NCBI GenBank assembly: GCA_020543525.1
Contig: JAHYIO010000030.1
Span: 62,001 to 126,000 of the forward strand
From: Coriolopsis trogii
Lineage: Eukaryota > Basidiomycota > Agaricomycetes > Polyporales > Polyporaceae
DNA: 64,000 nucleotides
Direction of reading: 5' to 3'
Shown here: one piece after another, positions 32,271 to 44,253 of the stretch
Numbering within the stretch: the stretch's first letter is position 1
Layout: the number at the start of each line of letters is the position of its first letter
The notes under the pieces: model-generated
Told to the model about the DNA's origin: nothing
Databases searched by the model: none
The model's input: the letters and a program-made list of their open reading frames with translations, nothing else
Translations under genes and position numbers: made by a program

Positions 32271-33530
32271 TGTACTTAGTAGCCCCGGCCGCTGCTGCCA
32301 GCGGCACTTCAACGCGAAAATTGACAGATGTATATTATACTAGAAATGCCTGATTGTCTTGTTGACTCCAAACCAGTGTATGAGGCAAACGAGATAGAGA
32401 GAATGTAGTAGAGTCGCGCGAGGAGACCCTTGCCGTATGTATTTTTCCCAAAAAGGAAGGCGTGCTATGCTCATCCAGCGTGACTGTTCCAGTCACAGCG
32501 TCACCATGATGAGCTGGCGGTCTGAGTCGGACAGCAATCCTTACTCTGCATCTTGCGCTTCACCGTGCCTGTTTTCATGTCTGAAGCTCATGGCATCGGC
32601 AACGATTGAATACAGCCAGAGATCAGCCTCGCTTTGAGGGCGCATGCTGCAAACTCCGGCTTCGGTGACGGTCCGGGCAGTAACTTCTTGAATCTCGGGA
32701 AAATTTGTTTCCTTGGCGGTGAGGAGATGACTGTCGTGATGAATCTACTGACCAAAGGGTTTGGACTTTCTTAGGGGGCGATGTACTGCTGAGATCATGC
32801 TTGCTCAAGACAGTCCCTACCCAAAACAATAGCAGGTATCTCTCACGCTCACCAACTTTTGTCTTGTCTTCTAGACCATACGGGCGCATGACGACGGACT
32901 CATCACCGCCTCGCAGTTTAAGATCCTACATGAAAATCCCTCACCGTTGAACTGACGGTAAACAGTGAGCCCTCACACAGCTATGAGGACCTCTAAACTG
33001 TTATTCTCCCAAATCAGGGGGTTCGTTTTGACGGGCTATTCAGCCTTCACATAACGGATGGCTTCACTGGTACGGGAGAGTATTGGAGGCATCCCCTCGC
33101 AAGGTGACTCTGCCTCCGCAATGTGCTCGATTAGATTCCTTCAATCAGCGATGCACCCTACGCAACCAACCATCCCGAGACGTGTATATGGTCCAGCGGT
33201 CGGAACCACACCTCACGCGCCTGTCAAATTGGACAGAATAGTAGCAACTGTCAAATGGATAAGCACCTGCTCCGCAGGGTTCCAAAGAGACATGTGGTGC
33301 CGAGGGTAAGCAAAGCAACCGGCTGCTTCAGTGCTCTGCCACGCCTCTGGAGAGGTACACCAATATGGGCTTTCTAACCTTCAACAGCCGATCATTGCGC
33401 CACAGTGACCAAACTCTCGGGGCGCTTTGATGGGCTCAAGGCTCTTGAGTTCAGCTGCTTTGACGATGGTACCTAAACGTATGCGTCTCGTGCCGCCGGC
33501 GTGCTGAACCAAGATAAAGTAGGTGGTCTA

Positions 33531-33550
33531 GCAGTCAAAGCAGCTCGAAC
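33531..33550 (+). promoter_or_regulatory. Promoter element shared by the two zinc-finger genes (copy 1)
   Basis: GCAGTCAAAGCAGCTCGAAC occurs unchanged at 45913-45932 on the minus strand, at a matching place upstream of the paralogous gene. It stands out because the surrounding promoter sequence has diverged more. Confidence 0.5.
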
Positions 33551-33575
33551 CGTTTGAAAATACACCGGCAAGACG

Positions 33576-33583
33576 TATAAATA
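33576..33583 (+). promoter_or_regulatory. TATA box of zinc-finger gene 1
   Basis: TATAAATA, about 110 bp before the start codon at 33688, followed by a CTGCAGAGCGAC segment also present in the paralogue. Confidence 0.6.
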
Positions 33584-33687
33584 CCTGCTGCAGAGCGACA
33601 TAACATCCTACCCACCACCAGCCACCGCATCCTCGCCACTCTCACCCGCGCATAATACCACCCTCTTCCTTGTCACCCCTCTGCAGA

Positions 33688-35237
33688 ATGAATCACTTTG
33701 CTCAGCGCGACATGCCCTCGTGAGTACTCGTGCCACGCACCCGCCGGTCTCACGCCGCTTACTACTATTGTCTTCAGCGGCTGGATGGGGCCCGCTCAGT
33801 TTTGGCCCACGCGTGCTGCACAGTTCAACAACGTCTACCAGGCTCCCCCAACTTTCCAGTACTCGTATAACCAGGTCCAGAATATAGGAGGCAATTTCGC
33901 CAGTGGCCACGGCCACCATCTCAATCTCGGGTGAGTCTCTCTGTAACCGGTCTTTAGTGGCTCGAACTTATCGTCGTCATCTCACCAGTCATCAGAATGG
34001 CGGGACGGCACTTTCCATGCCATACTATACTATCCTTCCGCAGTATCAGCAGGCTACGGGCCCTATCCGCGCGCGCGCTCCCGCCCTCGGCACGAAGAAG
34101 AAAAACTACAACGTCGGTATTCCAAAACCTATCAAGCCAGTGATCCGCCCTGGGGCGGAAGAGCTCAACCCCGATGAGGACCTTGAGCCGGTACGCAACA
34201 AGCATGTGGTTTGCGAGTGGGCTACTGCCGCAGGACCCTGCCGTCAAGTAGTATTGGGCCGGAAGCTGTGGTCGCACATTCAGAATGCTCATCGAAACGA
34301 TGTGGGTCGGAAGATGATGTGCCGCTTGCCTAACTGTCACTACCCCCGGATGCTGCAGAGAGACAGCATGCCGAAGCACCTTGGCGTTCATTTAAACGTC
34401 CGTACTACATGCCGCCGCTGCGGGTATAGTGAGCGACAGGATGTGTATTTGACCGAACACGGCCTCGCCAGGAACTGTCAGAATCCGAGGCGTAAGAAGG
34501 CTATTCCTGGACATTCCGCCTCCGCCTCAGAGGTGTCCACGCCGGGACCACGGTCACCGTCGACTTCGCCTTCTCAATTAGCGAGTTCATCTACTCAGTC
34601 CAACGTTCGGTACTCTCCGTACCCGACGGCGGGAGTTCGCATGACTCCTCATTGGACGGCACCCCAGCCGATGGAATCCTGGGATCCCATCCTGGCCTCG
34701 ACAGTGGACTCGCCACTAGCTCTTCAAGCGTGGTTGTGGGCGCAACAGTACCCGACTTCCTCTCAGTTCACTGCCGTCAATCAGCCGCACCCTCAGTACC
34801 AGACACACATCCCCATCTCACCGGTTGACTCGGAGAACGCATTATACGCGTCTCAGTCTCGTGCGCAGGTCGTTGACTTGACGGAGGCCAACCCGATCCC
34901 CGCCGTCGCCGATTCGTCCCTCTCTCAGTCGCCCGAAGACGATGCGACCTTCTCGAACGATAGCCTTCTTTTCTCGATTCCGGACATCGAGCAGCCGGCT
35001 GCGGGGAGTAGCGGATCCATCGCCATCCCCTCTCACAACGAGGATGAGGCGGCTGCTTCGTCGACAGTCGTCCAGCACGCTGGGACTCCCGAAATCTCAA
35101 GCCAGTCGCTCGACGCATTCGACCTCTTCAACCTTGGACCTGATCTCAACGCCTTGGCCGCACTGGACGATACGATCAACTTCTCCGCCCGCCTGCAGGA
35201 ACTAGAAGCGTTCTATGCCCCGCTGGCGCAGCTCTGA
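33688..35237 (+). CDS. C2H2-type zinc-finger protein (paralogue 1 of an inverted pair)
   Basis: Three exons (33688-33719, 33778-33930, 33989-35237) give 477 residues. The N-terminus is Gln/Asn/Tyr-rich (MNHFAQRDMPSSGWMGPAQF). A region ending EELNPDED precedes three Cys/His fingers: CEWATAAGPC with HIQNAH, CRLPNC with HLGVH, and CRRCGYSERQDVYL with an HGLARNC ending. The long tail is rich in Ser/Pro/Gln and acidic residues and ends in an acidic, hydrophobic stretch (FDLFNLGPDLNALAALDD) typical of transcription activation domains. It is therefore a probable nuclear transcription factor; its DNA target is unknown. The two first introns have the same positions and exon lengths (32 and 153 nt) as in the paralogue at 44254-45767. 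Confidence 0.82.
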
Positions 35238-35564
35238 GCCATTCTTCGCCCCTTCGTTATCTGACCCTCTGTATATCCTGATCGTGCCCGCTCTTTATCT
35301 TAGATTAGTACGGGACTGGTACTCTATGCACACTTATGTCTTATGTCCGTTATGCAATCAATATGAGTTCCCCACGAGCTAGCAGTGTTGATGACGCACG
35401 TATAGTCCTGAGCCATTTGTCTATCTTATCGAACGGCGCGCGGGAGCGACTAAACGTCTCACTTGCGATATGATACATTCAGATGGAATTACATCAATTA
35501 CGATGAAACAGTATGCGGGTGTAACGACGAGACATATAGTGAGGGATACAGTATCGAACGACTC
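35238..35564. other. Convergent 3' flanks, no gene seen
   Basis: AT-rich 3' region with no supported feature. Confidence 0.5.
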
Positions 35565-36069
35565 TCACCACAAGTCTACTCTACTCTCAACGAGCAGAGA
35601 CTTGAACTGGAGCGTCTTTGCCTCCTTCACACCTATCGCGTGTCACGTGTCAATCAGCATTAGGGGTAGTAACCAACCGTGTGGGTATGTACTCACCACA
35701 CTTCTTGAGGAGGAGCCGGGCGCGCTTCTCGTACTTAGTCTCGCAAGTGTAGTACGGAATCTCGCCTTCAGGCATGCCCAGGTATCCCTTCATGAACCAC
35801 TTTGACTGTGTTACGAGAATGTGACCTTCCGGCTCGCCGGCTTCGCCATAGACGGTTACGCGAAAGCCGAACGGCGTAACAAATTCGCACAACTCGTAGA
35901 TGGCTAGTATGCGATACTTGGGGTCGTAAGGTCTGTTGATGTCGTCCTTTTTGATACGGAGCCACCACTTCCAAAGTGTTTCCAGGGGAATATGGATGCC
36001 GGCGATGACGATTTCGCGGGGGATGCGCTCCTCTGGCTTGGGCGGCGGTTTTGCCTGAACAGTAGACAT
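35565..36069 (-). CDS. Small protein of unknown function
   Basis: Exon 36069-35697 starts MSTVQAKPPPKPEERIPREI and continues with IPLETLWKWWLRIKKDDINR, YRILAIYELCEFVTPFGFRV, SKWFMKGYLGMPEGEIPYY and KYEKRARLLLKKC. No family is recognised; the Trp/Lys-rich part suggests a small soluble alpha/beta protein. The end is ambiguous. If the GTGAGT at 35696 is a donor, a 64 nt intron joins to 35632-35565 and gives 146 residues ending SLLVESRVDLW. If it is not spliced, translation stops at 35650 after 139 residues. Codon composition and the conserved look of the first exon support a real gene. Confidence 0.55.
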
Positions 36070-37111
36070 GATCAAAAACTGAGATAGCAATCCAGTCAAA
36101 TGTGAGCAGAGACTCCGGTCTGTGAGTTACTCACCGTAATGCGAATACCCCCTTCAGGATGAGATAGTAGGGGAGAGTAGGTGGTGGATAGGGGTTAAGT
36201 TGGACTTACTTACTGAAGCGACACGCGCCTAAAGGTGTGAACACAGTGTAATGGGACTCACGACGCGACGTGTGCCAAGACTCCGAGGTGCGACTCGACC
36301 CCAGGCTCCTGAACACTCTGCCTTGCCTCGTCGTTCAACTATGTCCTAGCTGCGGAGGACAAGTTGTGGACCAGTACGAGTACGTATACGACCTAAAGAT
36401 AGCCTGTGCCAGTGTACAGATTCAGCCACATGTGTTGAGAGTCCCATCAATCTGACATGAATCGGACATTGAACAAATGTGGCTGAGGTCCTCAGTCAAC
36501 GCCCCCCTAGTACAAACACTCTCTCGACCATGCAACTGAGACATCATTGAACGACGACGCAAGGCAGGGTGGTTAGGAGCCTGCAGTGGCCCACCATTCA
36601 ATATACGCGCTGCTGACACAATGACTCCAGAACTTGTTGAGATTGCCAAGTCCAACTGAGGCTCTGCTCAGGAGGCGCTGATGCTACGCGCTGCGCTGTA
36701 TGATGTACCCATACAATTTGATTTGTAACACCCATTTGTCGTTCTATAGACCATACTACATATGTTCGTTGCGCTATGCGTATCGCACCATATCCTCACC
36801 GGAGGCTGTCTTACATTGCATACCTAAGCAAGATACTACATGTCTATACCGGTCAGACACATAGCGCTGCTCTTGCAAGACTACTCGCATTCTGAATGAC
36901 AAGATGGTGGTTCAGCTGACTGGCTCGCCAACGCCAACGCTGACCTACAACAAGACGATTTTTGGATATGCAATGACGTCCACGGACTACGAGATACACA
37001 GCATGTAAGCACACTAGGACAACAGAGATTCAACAGCACAGAGAACAGGATCAGCTCTCGACCTCGACACGCTCCTCCACGTCCCACTCCATCTCACAAC
37101 GGCCCCCATCC
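36070..37111. other. Intergenic, no gene seen
   Basis: About 1.0 kb holding the 5' flank of the small unknown gene and the 3' flank of the Zn2Cys6 gene. No supported ORF or RNA. Confidence 0.5.
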
Positions 37112-40100
37112 CTACGGAGACAGCGCGCTCGCCCCGTTCCCCGCCGTGGGAGTGCCCAGGTGGTAGAACCCGTTCGTCTGGTCCAAGGCCCCTCCGAGCT
37201 CGGGCGACGCCAGCAACGCCTGCATGTCAAGTCCCGGATCGGCACTCAAGAACGCCATGAGGTCCGCCGTCGACATCGGCGCCGGGTCCGTCTGCATCAT
37301 GTTCCCGCCCATGCCCACGCCCACGCCCACACCGGGATCCCCGAACGGCCCGAACACGTTCTGCTGCGACACCGAGAACGGCTGCGACGCCGACCGCGGG
37401 CTGTTCGCGATATGGTCCAGAAACGCGTCCGCCGCCGGCTGGAACTCTTCCGGGCTCCCGTGGTTCAGCGGCGAGTCCCCGGAGCCCGCGGGCGACCGCG
37501 CCGTCGAGTTCGCCTTCTTGCGCACCGGCCGTACCCACGGTGGCCGGTGACTTGATCCGTTCCCTTCCTGCTGCCTCGGCGGCGCCTCCAAAGGAATCTG
37601 CGTGACTGGGAAGCGGAGAGCCGTCAGGACTCCTCTATGAGGTCACGCGCGAGCGGGAACGGGAACTCACTCCTGCAGAACTCCTCCATGAGGTCACCAG
37701 ACCTCTGTCCACAAATGTACCGCCCGCTGAAACGCCGCAGGAGGCCCACACACGACCGAAGGGCGTCCAACGCGGGCGGGATGAGCGGGCGTAGTGAATC
37801 CGAGTGACAGTTGAGGAGCATCGCGACTAGCGTTCGGCCTGCCGCAGTGAGCTGATGAATAACATGCACCCCGTCTAGCAATCGCATATATATACGTCAG
37901 TCCGAGAGGAAGAAAAGACTGAAAGCCCACAGACAACTCACAGTAAGTCATCAACCCTTTGGCCGCTATGTGCAAGTGCGACGAGATGATCTGCAGGGCC
38001 GACGCATGCGCCGCGCGCATCGCCTCGATCTCCGCCTCGCCCTGATCCGTGTCGGGTATGTGGTTGTGCATCCTCTCCGCGACCATCTCGGAGAACCGGT
38101 GTCTGTGGATGAGCATGCGGACGTACTGTTCGACGCAATGCAGCCGTTCGGCCTGGGTGACCCGGATGACATCGTTGCTCGTCATCGTCTCGACCGAATG
38201 AGCCCAGTGCGCGGGTATGGCGCGGCAGATCTCGTCGAGCAGAGCCTCCTCCTCGCGCAGGTCCTTGCCCCTCCGGAAGCCAGTCAACACAGACGCCGCG
38301 CGGGCGAGGAAAGGCGAGGTGTCGCTTGTCGGCCGCGACGGAGGTACGTCGATCACCGACTCGAGCACAACAAACAGGCGGACACAGCTCACGAACGCGT
38401 TCATCCGGCTCTCCGTCTCCAGCGGCTGCACAGATATAGAATCACGAGTGATGAACTCGTCATCGACAATCGCCGGCTCCCCGACATCGCAGTCCCGCAA
38501 CCTCAGCATCGGCGGTCGCCCAAAATGCGCGCTCGCCTGCTTGTCCCAGAGATAAACGCACCAGAACGTACGTTTCCGAACCTCGTCCTCCACGGGGTCG
38601 AAAAGGTCATAGTCGTCCGCGGAGCGGTGGAGGCCAGCGTCGATAGAGAGCGTGATGGCCTCCGAGAGGAGCGCGAATGCTTTGGACAGTCTCCCCAGCC
38701 CGACCGCGTACACACCCGCGATCAACACAGACTGTATCGTGTACAGCGTGGGCTTGTCCGCGCCTGGGAGCGTCCGTAGCCGAGTGAGCAGGTCGAACCA
38801 CTGCGTGCCGGCACTGTTGCTGTCGTTCGGGTCCGCACGCACCCTGGGGTCGTCAATATGCCGAGATGAAAGACAGCAGATGGCGACGATGAATGCCGCG
38901 AATCCAGGCTCTCCCCATTTCCGAGGATTCCCATAATCCTGTCCGATATTATTTCACGTGGCCCGGTGAACAAAGTAGAGACCGAGACGCGACGCACCGC
39001 TAGGAATGTCGGAACGTGCAGGAAAGGCATCAGGTAGTATGACGTCGACAGGTAGCACTGTACGAGACTGGACGCTGCTGGTGAGCGCACCACAAGAGAC
39101 GGTTATGGGAGGCGACTAACCTATCCATGAGTTCGGGGACGATGAACGACGTGATCAGCTTCCATATATGCTCCGGGTTGGTCTCGGTGCGTTTTGGTTG
39201 GCGATCAGGGAACCAGTCGTTCATAGCCTGCCCGTTCTGCACCTTCCAAGCCTGCTGCCCATTGACCCCGTCGGGATCAGGTTTTGTGACCACCCTGTGG
39301 CGCTCGACGAGCAGGTCAAGGATAGGGAGGCCGGACGTCTCTCCTTGCCATCGTGTGTAACCCTCATCATCGAAGTAGAGATAAGACGATGCGAGAGACA
39401 TGCGTGATGTGTCATCCGCGAGCAGGTCCACCGACATGCTCGAGGAGACGCTCATCCTCATACCTGTCCCAGGGCTCGCGTTGCGGGATCCGGGCTTGAC
39501 GGGCCCAAAGAATGTAGATGGATTCATGAGAGGGTAGGCGGTGAGAGAGGGCGGTGGAACTGCGGTGGGGAAGATGTGTGTAGAAGACGCAAAGGAAGCG
39601 TGCGGGCTGGTTGTCGGATCGACAGGAGACTGAGGTGGGAGACCTGCGCCAAGCGCGCCTGCTCCGGCGAACACTTGCGGCGGTATGGCTTGAATCAACG
39701 TCTCCAGCTGTTGCATGCGGTCCTCGAGGGTGGCTGCTCGTCTAATGGAGCAAGATCAGTATACAGGATTCAGTTACGAGCGGTTTCACCATATGAACGG
39801 AGAATGAGTTGGGAGAATACTATAGCTATGATGTCATAGTTCGGATGACTGAGCGCGATGCCCGAGCGCATACTGAGGAGTCTTCAGTCGAAGCACAGAC
39901 TCAGGGCGGCACACTGATACAATTAACGACGATCCACGCTGGTTATCGCGAAGCAGGCCGTGAAGGTTCCCGGTGCAGTTACTGGGTGGTATCGTGGAAA
40001 CATCGGCTGCGGTGCGCAGGAACGGGCGAAGGGGCAGAATCGGAAAGTTACGCAAGGAAGATATGCGATGCACGACCTTGTCTCGGAGCGTCATACGCTA

Positions 40101-40685
40101 CTGAATGGGGACGAACGAGCACATCTCGCGCGCCGCCCTGAGACAAGACCGCACACTGACAGATGCAATCGAGTAGAGTGGGTGGGAGGTAAACAGCACA
40201 CGAGAACGAGAATTCTGGAAGTGAAAAAGTAGAACAAGAGACGTACTTGGACTTGTGTGGGTGCGTCCTCTTCCCCGGCTCCTCGAACGTGCACGCCGAG
40301 TTCGAGGTCAGACATGACTGACACGGATGACCTTCGTCGCACTTGATCCGCCGCCGCCTGTCCGCGTACGCCCGCACGCACGCACAAGGCGAGAAGAAAA
40401 CGGGTGAGACACCGCTCGTCAGTTCACAGACTGGCGCAGATGTGCGCTCACCGACACCGGTCGCATGCCCTGCGCAGCCGAGCCGATCGTGAGTGCTCGG
40501 AATGGCGAAAACAAAGGTGGTGCGCACCTGCTGAGCTTGAACCGCCGCTCTTTGAGGATGGACGACGTCTGCGACGGTTTCGAGTCCGCTCCCGGGGACC
40601 CTGGGCCCGCTCCTGTCTGTGTGGACTGCGCGGAGGGCGAGCCCGAGCGTTGTTCGTCGGCCGATGGACTAGCAGAGGCGTCCAT
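37112..40685 (-). CDS. Zn2Cys6 fungal transcription factor with Fungal_trans domain
   Basis: Eight exons (40685-40528, 40469-40452, 40357-40247, 39741-39121, 39067-38998, 38938-37942, 37874-37671, 37605-37112) give 890 residues. The DNA-binding zinc cluster near residue 54 is [20 protein letters not shown] followed by CLTSNSAC, with spacing CX2CX6CX5CX2CX6C. A linker [11 protein letters not shown] and a short coiled coil ([12 protein letters not shown]) follow. The middle-homology (Fungal_trans) domain includes [46 protein letters not shown] and [20 protein letters not shown]. The tail has [10 protein letters not shown] and acidic patches. The 18 nt second exon codes for most of the first two cluster cysteines. 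The third intron is 505 nt, about eight times the local norm. The regulon is unknown. Confidence 0.9.
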
Positions 40686-41851
40686 CGTCTGCCACCCAAG
40701 TATTGCTGCAAGTTTCTTGTCCGCGAGTGCAAATGCGCGCCACGAGATAGGCTGAGCGTCGAAGACCCAGGCGGACACAAAAAGCAAGCGAGAGAGAGGG
40801 GAGACGGCAAGGAGTCACGAAGATGTGGGGGATATGAGCGGCACTGAAATTCCATTTAGCACGAAAGCGTCTGACTAATCTATGCGAGAGCACCCATGCT
40901 TCGTTCCCCGCCGCTCCGTTCGAATCATTCCCTATCATTCTGCCCTTCGGCATCCCTCCGTTTTTCAACTCAGCTACTTCCGCGAAACTCAGACGAGCGT
41001 GATAACGTCTTGGCGTGCAAGGTCCGGACACTTGCCGGCGGCCCACTCAACGTACTCAACGCTCGCCCAAACTTCAGAGTACGAGCTCGCTAGCCGACTC
41101 GAAAATACTCCGTCTGCCTAGGTCTGGAGCTCGAAGGACTTCATCTTCCTGCCAGAGCTCCCAGGACTCCATCTATCTGCCATCTTCCTCCCCTTCTCGT
41201 CTTCTCTCTGTTCCACACAGACCGTCGGGTGCAACCGTTCGAGACGGTGGTCATAAGAACGCGTCGGACCGCGGATGCCTCATTCAAACGCCAGGACATT
41301 GTGGGGGAAACCGGGTCGGGAGATATACGGAAAGGGAGACACAGCCTCCCCCGCATCTCGTTCACACCGTGCTGGAAGACAATGCAATGTCAGACTTGTC
41401 GTCCCGGTATTCCGGGAGCGATTGAACGCCGTGAGGGTCGCGGTGCTATGTATGCGGCCCACGAAGAGTGATAGACACTGCTGCCTATTCATCTTATCAT
41501 AGTCAATCTGACAACTGCAAGTCCGTGCTCGCCGTTCAACCAACATCCATTCCCACTCCAACGTGGATCGGCACAAGGCAAGCCGCACATAAGAATAGCT
41601 GGTAGATCGTACTTATCCGCAACGAGCTCGGTGTGACTCGGGTTCAGCATTGTCACATCGAACAGAAACGGCCTGGTATAGTCCATGTTCGTCATCACGT
41701 AGTTCAAGAAAACATACACTGGGCAAGGACGGTGTGGTTGGTACAACAATCATACAATGTGGTCAAACAGCAAAGCAACAGCAGCAATAGTACAATTAGG
41801 AGATTCAAGTTGGCTGGATAAAGCCATGCGTGTGTATGCGATGAGGTATAC
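40686..41851. other. Intergenic, no gene seen
   Basis: 5' flank of the Zn2Cys6 gene and 3' flank of the carrier gene. ORFs of up to 136 codons here have Ser/Arg-rich, frame-shadow composition and no splice support. Confidence 0.5.
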
Positions 41852-43316
41852 TCAGAGATCGCCGCGCCACCAGTCGACGCCGTTCTTCAACTGTTCGAGC
41901 GTGATGAAGATGAGCATCGTCGTCGGTTGCAGACGTGTCCACGCCGGCAACCAGCCTCGGAACATGAACATCGCGCCCTCGTTCTTCATCGAGGTCCGGA
42001 TCATCTGCAACGTCGACTTGCCCTCAGCGCCAGATGCGCTCATGATGCGACTCTGGAAGGAAGTCAGATGGTGCCATACTGACGACAGCAAGAACCCTAC
42101 CTTCAAAACGTCCGCAGGAGAGCACACCGTGGTTGCGACGGTCCCCTGTGCTTTCCGCGTGAGAACGCTGTCCGTCAAGCATGTAAGGTGGTACATACCG
42201 CGATGAAACTGGCGGAGGTGTGCAGGTAAATGTTGTCCTGGAAGTACCCAGTCTTGAGAAGTTCCGACTTGAAAAAGTCGTACCTTGTCACGCCATATCA
42301 ACCACTGGGGCATCGGATTATCAACGAGCATAATACTTACGAGGCCAGTTGGCTGGCGTTCATGAGAATTGCACGAAACACGTTCGGTCCGACACCGCGC
42401 CCGAGCGAGGACACGCCCTCCTCCCGCACCATCTGAAACAGGCATACAGATATGGTACATCAGTTGTGAAATGCGGATGGCGTCATGTTGAGTGTGCATA
42501 CGCGGAAGAGCCCGTCGAGAGCGTTCTTGTAGTTGAGCCGCTTCTCGGGCGGCTTAGCAAAGTCGCCTTGCATGCGCACCATGAGGATTTCTAGAACGTA
42601 AGTGTCAACATCTTCTCGTGGCCGAAGATGAACTTTAGGGCTGGACTGACCTCCGGGGTTCCCGACAAAGCCCGCGATACCGCCAGCTGTATATAAGAAA
42701 GAGCTCAAGTCTCGTCCGACGCACCACAACTACGATTGCACCACTCACCCATACTCCCTGCCAGCGCCAGCTGCCACGCTGGGGACTTCTCATCTGCAGT
42801 GTTCGTTGAACTCAGCGCGTCTCTCATAGCAGAGGAGTGCGCAAGTCACTAACTGGCACCAATCAACTTCTTGCTCTCGTCGTACGCCCAGAATCGACAG
42901 ATCGAATAGGTCAGCTGCCTGAGCCACGTCCCCGAGATACCATCAAACAAGCCTCGCACGCCTGCCGTGCGCACCGTCTTGCGCAGCGAGTTGATCATCC
43001 CCTTGTCGCCGGTGGCTTGCATCCGGACCTTGGTGAGGTCAAGCGGACTAGACGCCGTAGGCGAAGGGCAGTAAGCGGCAATGCCCCCTCGCTCATTGGA
43101 CGCGCATACACTCACTGTGTGATGGAAGCAGCGATCGTTGCAGCAACACCTGCGATATGGACGATGACATCACCACATCGCACTCAACCAGAGTGCTGTA
43201 GACGACGCACCTCCTAGCCAGAACGGATACGGCTTCTTCTTCTTGGGGGCGGCGACGGCTGTTTGTGCGCCATTGACGGGGATCTGGGCTGCTGGGTCCT
43301 CTATAGCCTTCGACAT
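41852..43316 (-). CDS. DIC1: Mitochondrial dicarboxylate carrier, Dic1 type
   Basis: Ten exons (43316-43211, 43149-43116, 43047-42854, 42793-42749, 42686-42651, 42590-42502, 42432-42341, 42283-42199, 42145-42101, 42052-41852) give 308 residues, the normal carrier length. The inner-membrane carrier exchanges malate or succinate for phosphate in its known homologues. Three carrier signatures are visible: HPLDLTKVRMQ, GNPGEILMVRMQ and SPADVLKSRIM, each ending one of three repeats. Gly-rich helices GLFDGISGTWLRQL, GVSSLGRGVGPNVFRA and MFMFRGWLPAWTRL follow them. Dic1 is favoured by the NASQLASYDFFK and VATTVCSPADVLK motifs. Internal exons of 34, 36, 45 and 45 nt make it the most finely split gene of the window. 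Confidence 0.9.
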
Positions 43317-44253
43317 CGTGGAGGGTATTCAAGGTCTAGATCGGGCGTGTGTAGGTATCTTCTAGGCAGCTCAGCGTCTGGTCGATAGTCTTGCAATTGG
43401 TTCTCCGCGCTCGTTCTATGCAAGGGGTCGTACGAGCGAGGGCGCAAGTGGTGGTGGGAGGGACGTGAGGTGGGATAATGGGGATTTCTTGTGATATTTA
43501 CGCAGTACGCCTGGAGTCGAATGACCGGTTTGAACCGAACGGTGAGAGCGGGGGCGCGCGGGGCCTGTTCTGTCGTGGGCGAGGGAACGAGACGGAAGTG
43601 GTCGCAGCAGGGAATGCAGCAGGCACTATCACCTGACGGGAGAGCGCGGCGGAAGCCTACTGCATTCGGGCAAACGTCTCGCAGATCCAACTCTTCTGGG
43701 CTAACCTCACGGAGTTCCGCCGGCCGCCACGCCGGAAGACGTCCATGATCATGCATAGAGAATCAACGTACACAGCGTGCGATACTCCGTGATTCGTTTC
43801 GGTGCCATTCAAGGCCCAACATCCTCTCGTATCTACCCTCCAACATTCCTACTTCTCTTGCACTTTTCACCGCTGCGTCCGTGAGTCGGAAAGAGGGCGG
43901 GCGGTAGACGAGAGAAGAAAGCGAGTCGAGGTCGCAAGACTAGACCGATGACGAGGGCAATGAATGAAACAGGTCAGCTGTGCGACCTCGCGACTCCACC
44001 GCAGGTCAGGGAACCGGCAAAGACCGATAACGCGACCACGTGCCCTTGACGCGTGCGCTTACCCTGTCCGTTGAATGTGGGACCCTCAGTTGGTCGCCTC
44101 AGGTTGCAAGTTCGATGGCTCAGACACTAGCGGACCGTCGATGACTCAGTGCTTCATGGGTCATTCGCAACGCTACCTTGGATGGAGGACTCATATTGAT
44201 TGCCCAACGGACATACGAAGACATAAACGACGGTGCATACTCCTAACCTCAGC
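43317..44253. other. Intergenic, no gene seen
   Basis: 5' flank of the carrier and 3' flank of zinc-finger gene 2. A 151-codon minus-strand ORF (43301-43756) is a frame shadow that overlaps the carrier start and has no support. Confidence 0.5.

Larger units (their letters stand above)
32271..33687. other. 1.4 kb without a gene; right part is a duplicated promoter
   Basis: No coding sequence is supported. From about 33385 onward the sequence aligns with the upstream region of the inverted zinc-finger paralogue (about 46065 down to 45768). Confidence 0.55.

Noticed and set aside
43301..43756. 151-codon minus-strand ORF before the carrier gene
   Set aside because: Composition is that of a frame shadow, and its end overlaps the carrier start codon in another frame.
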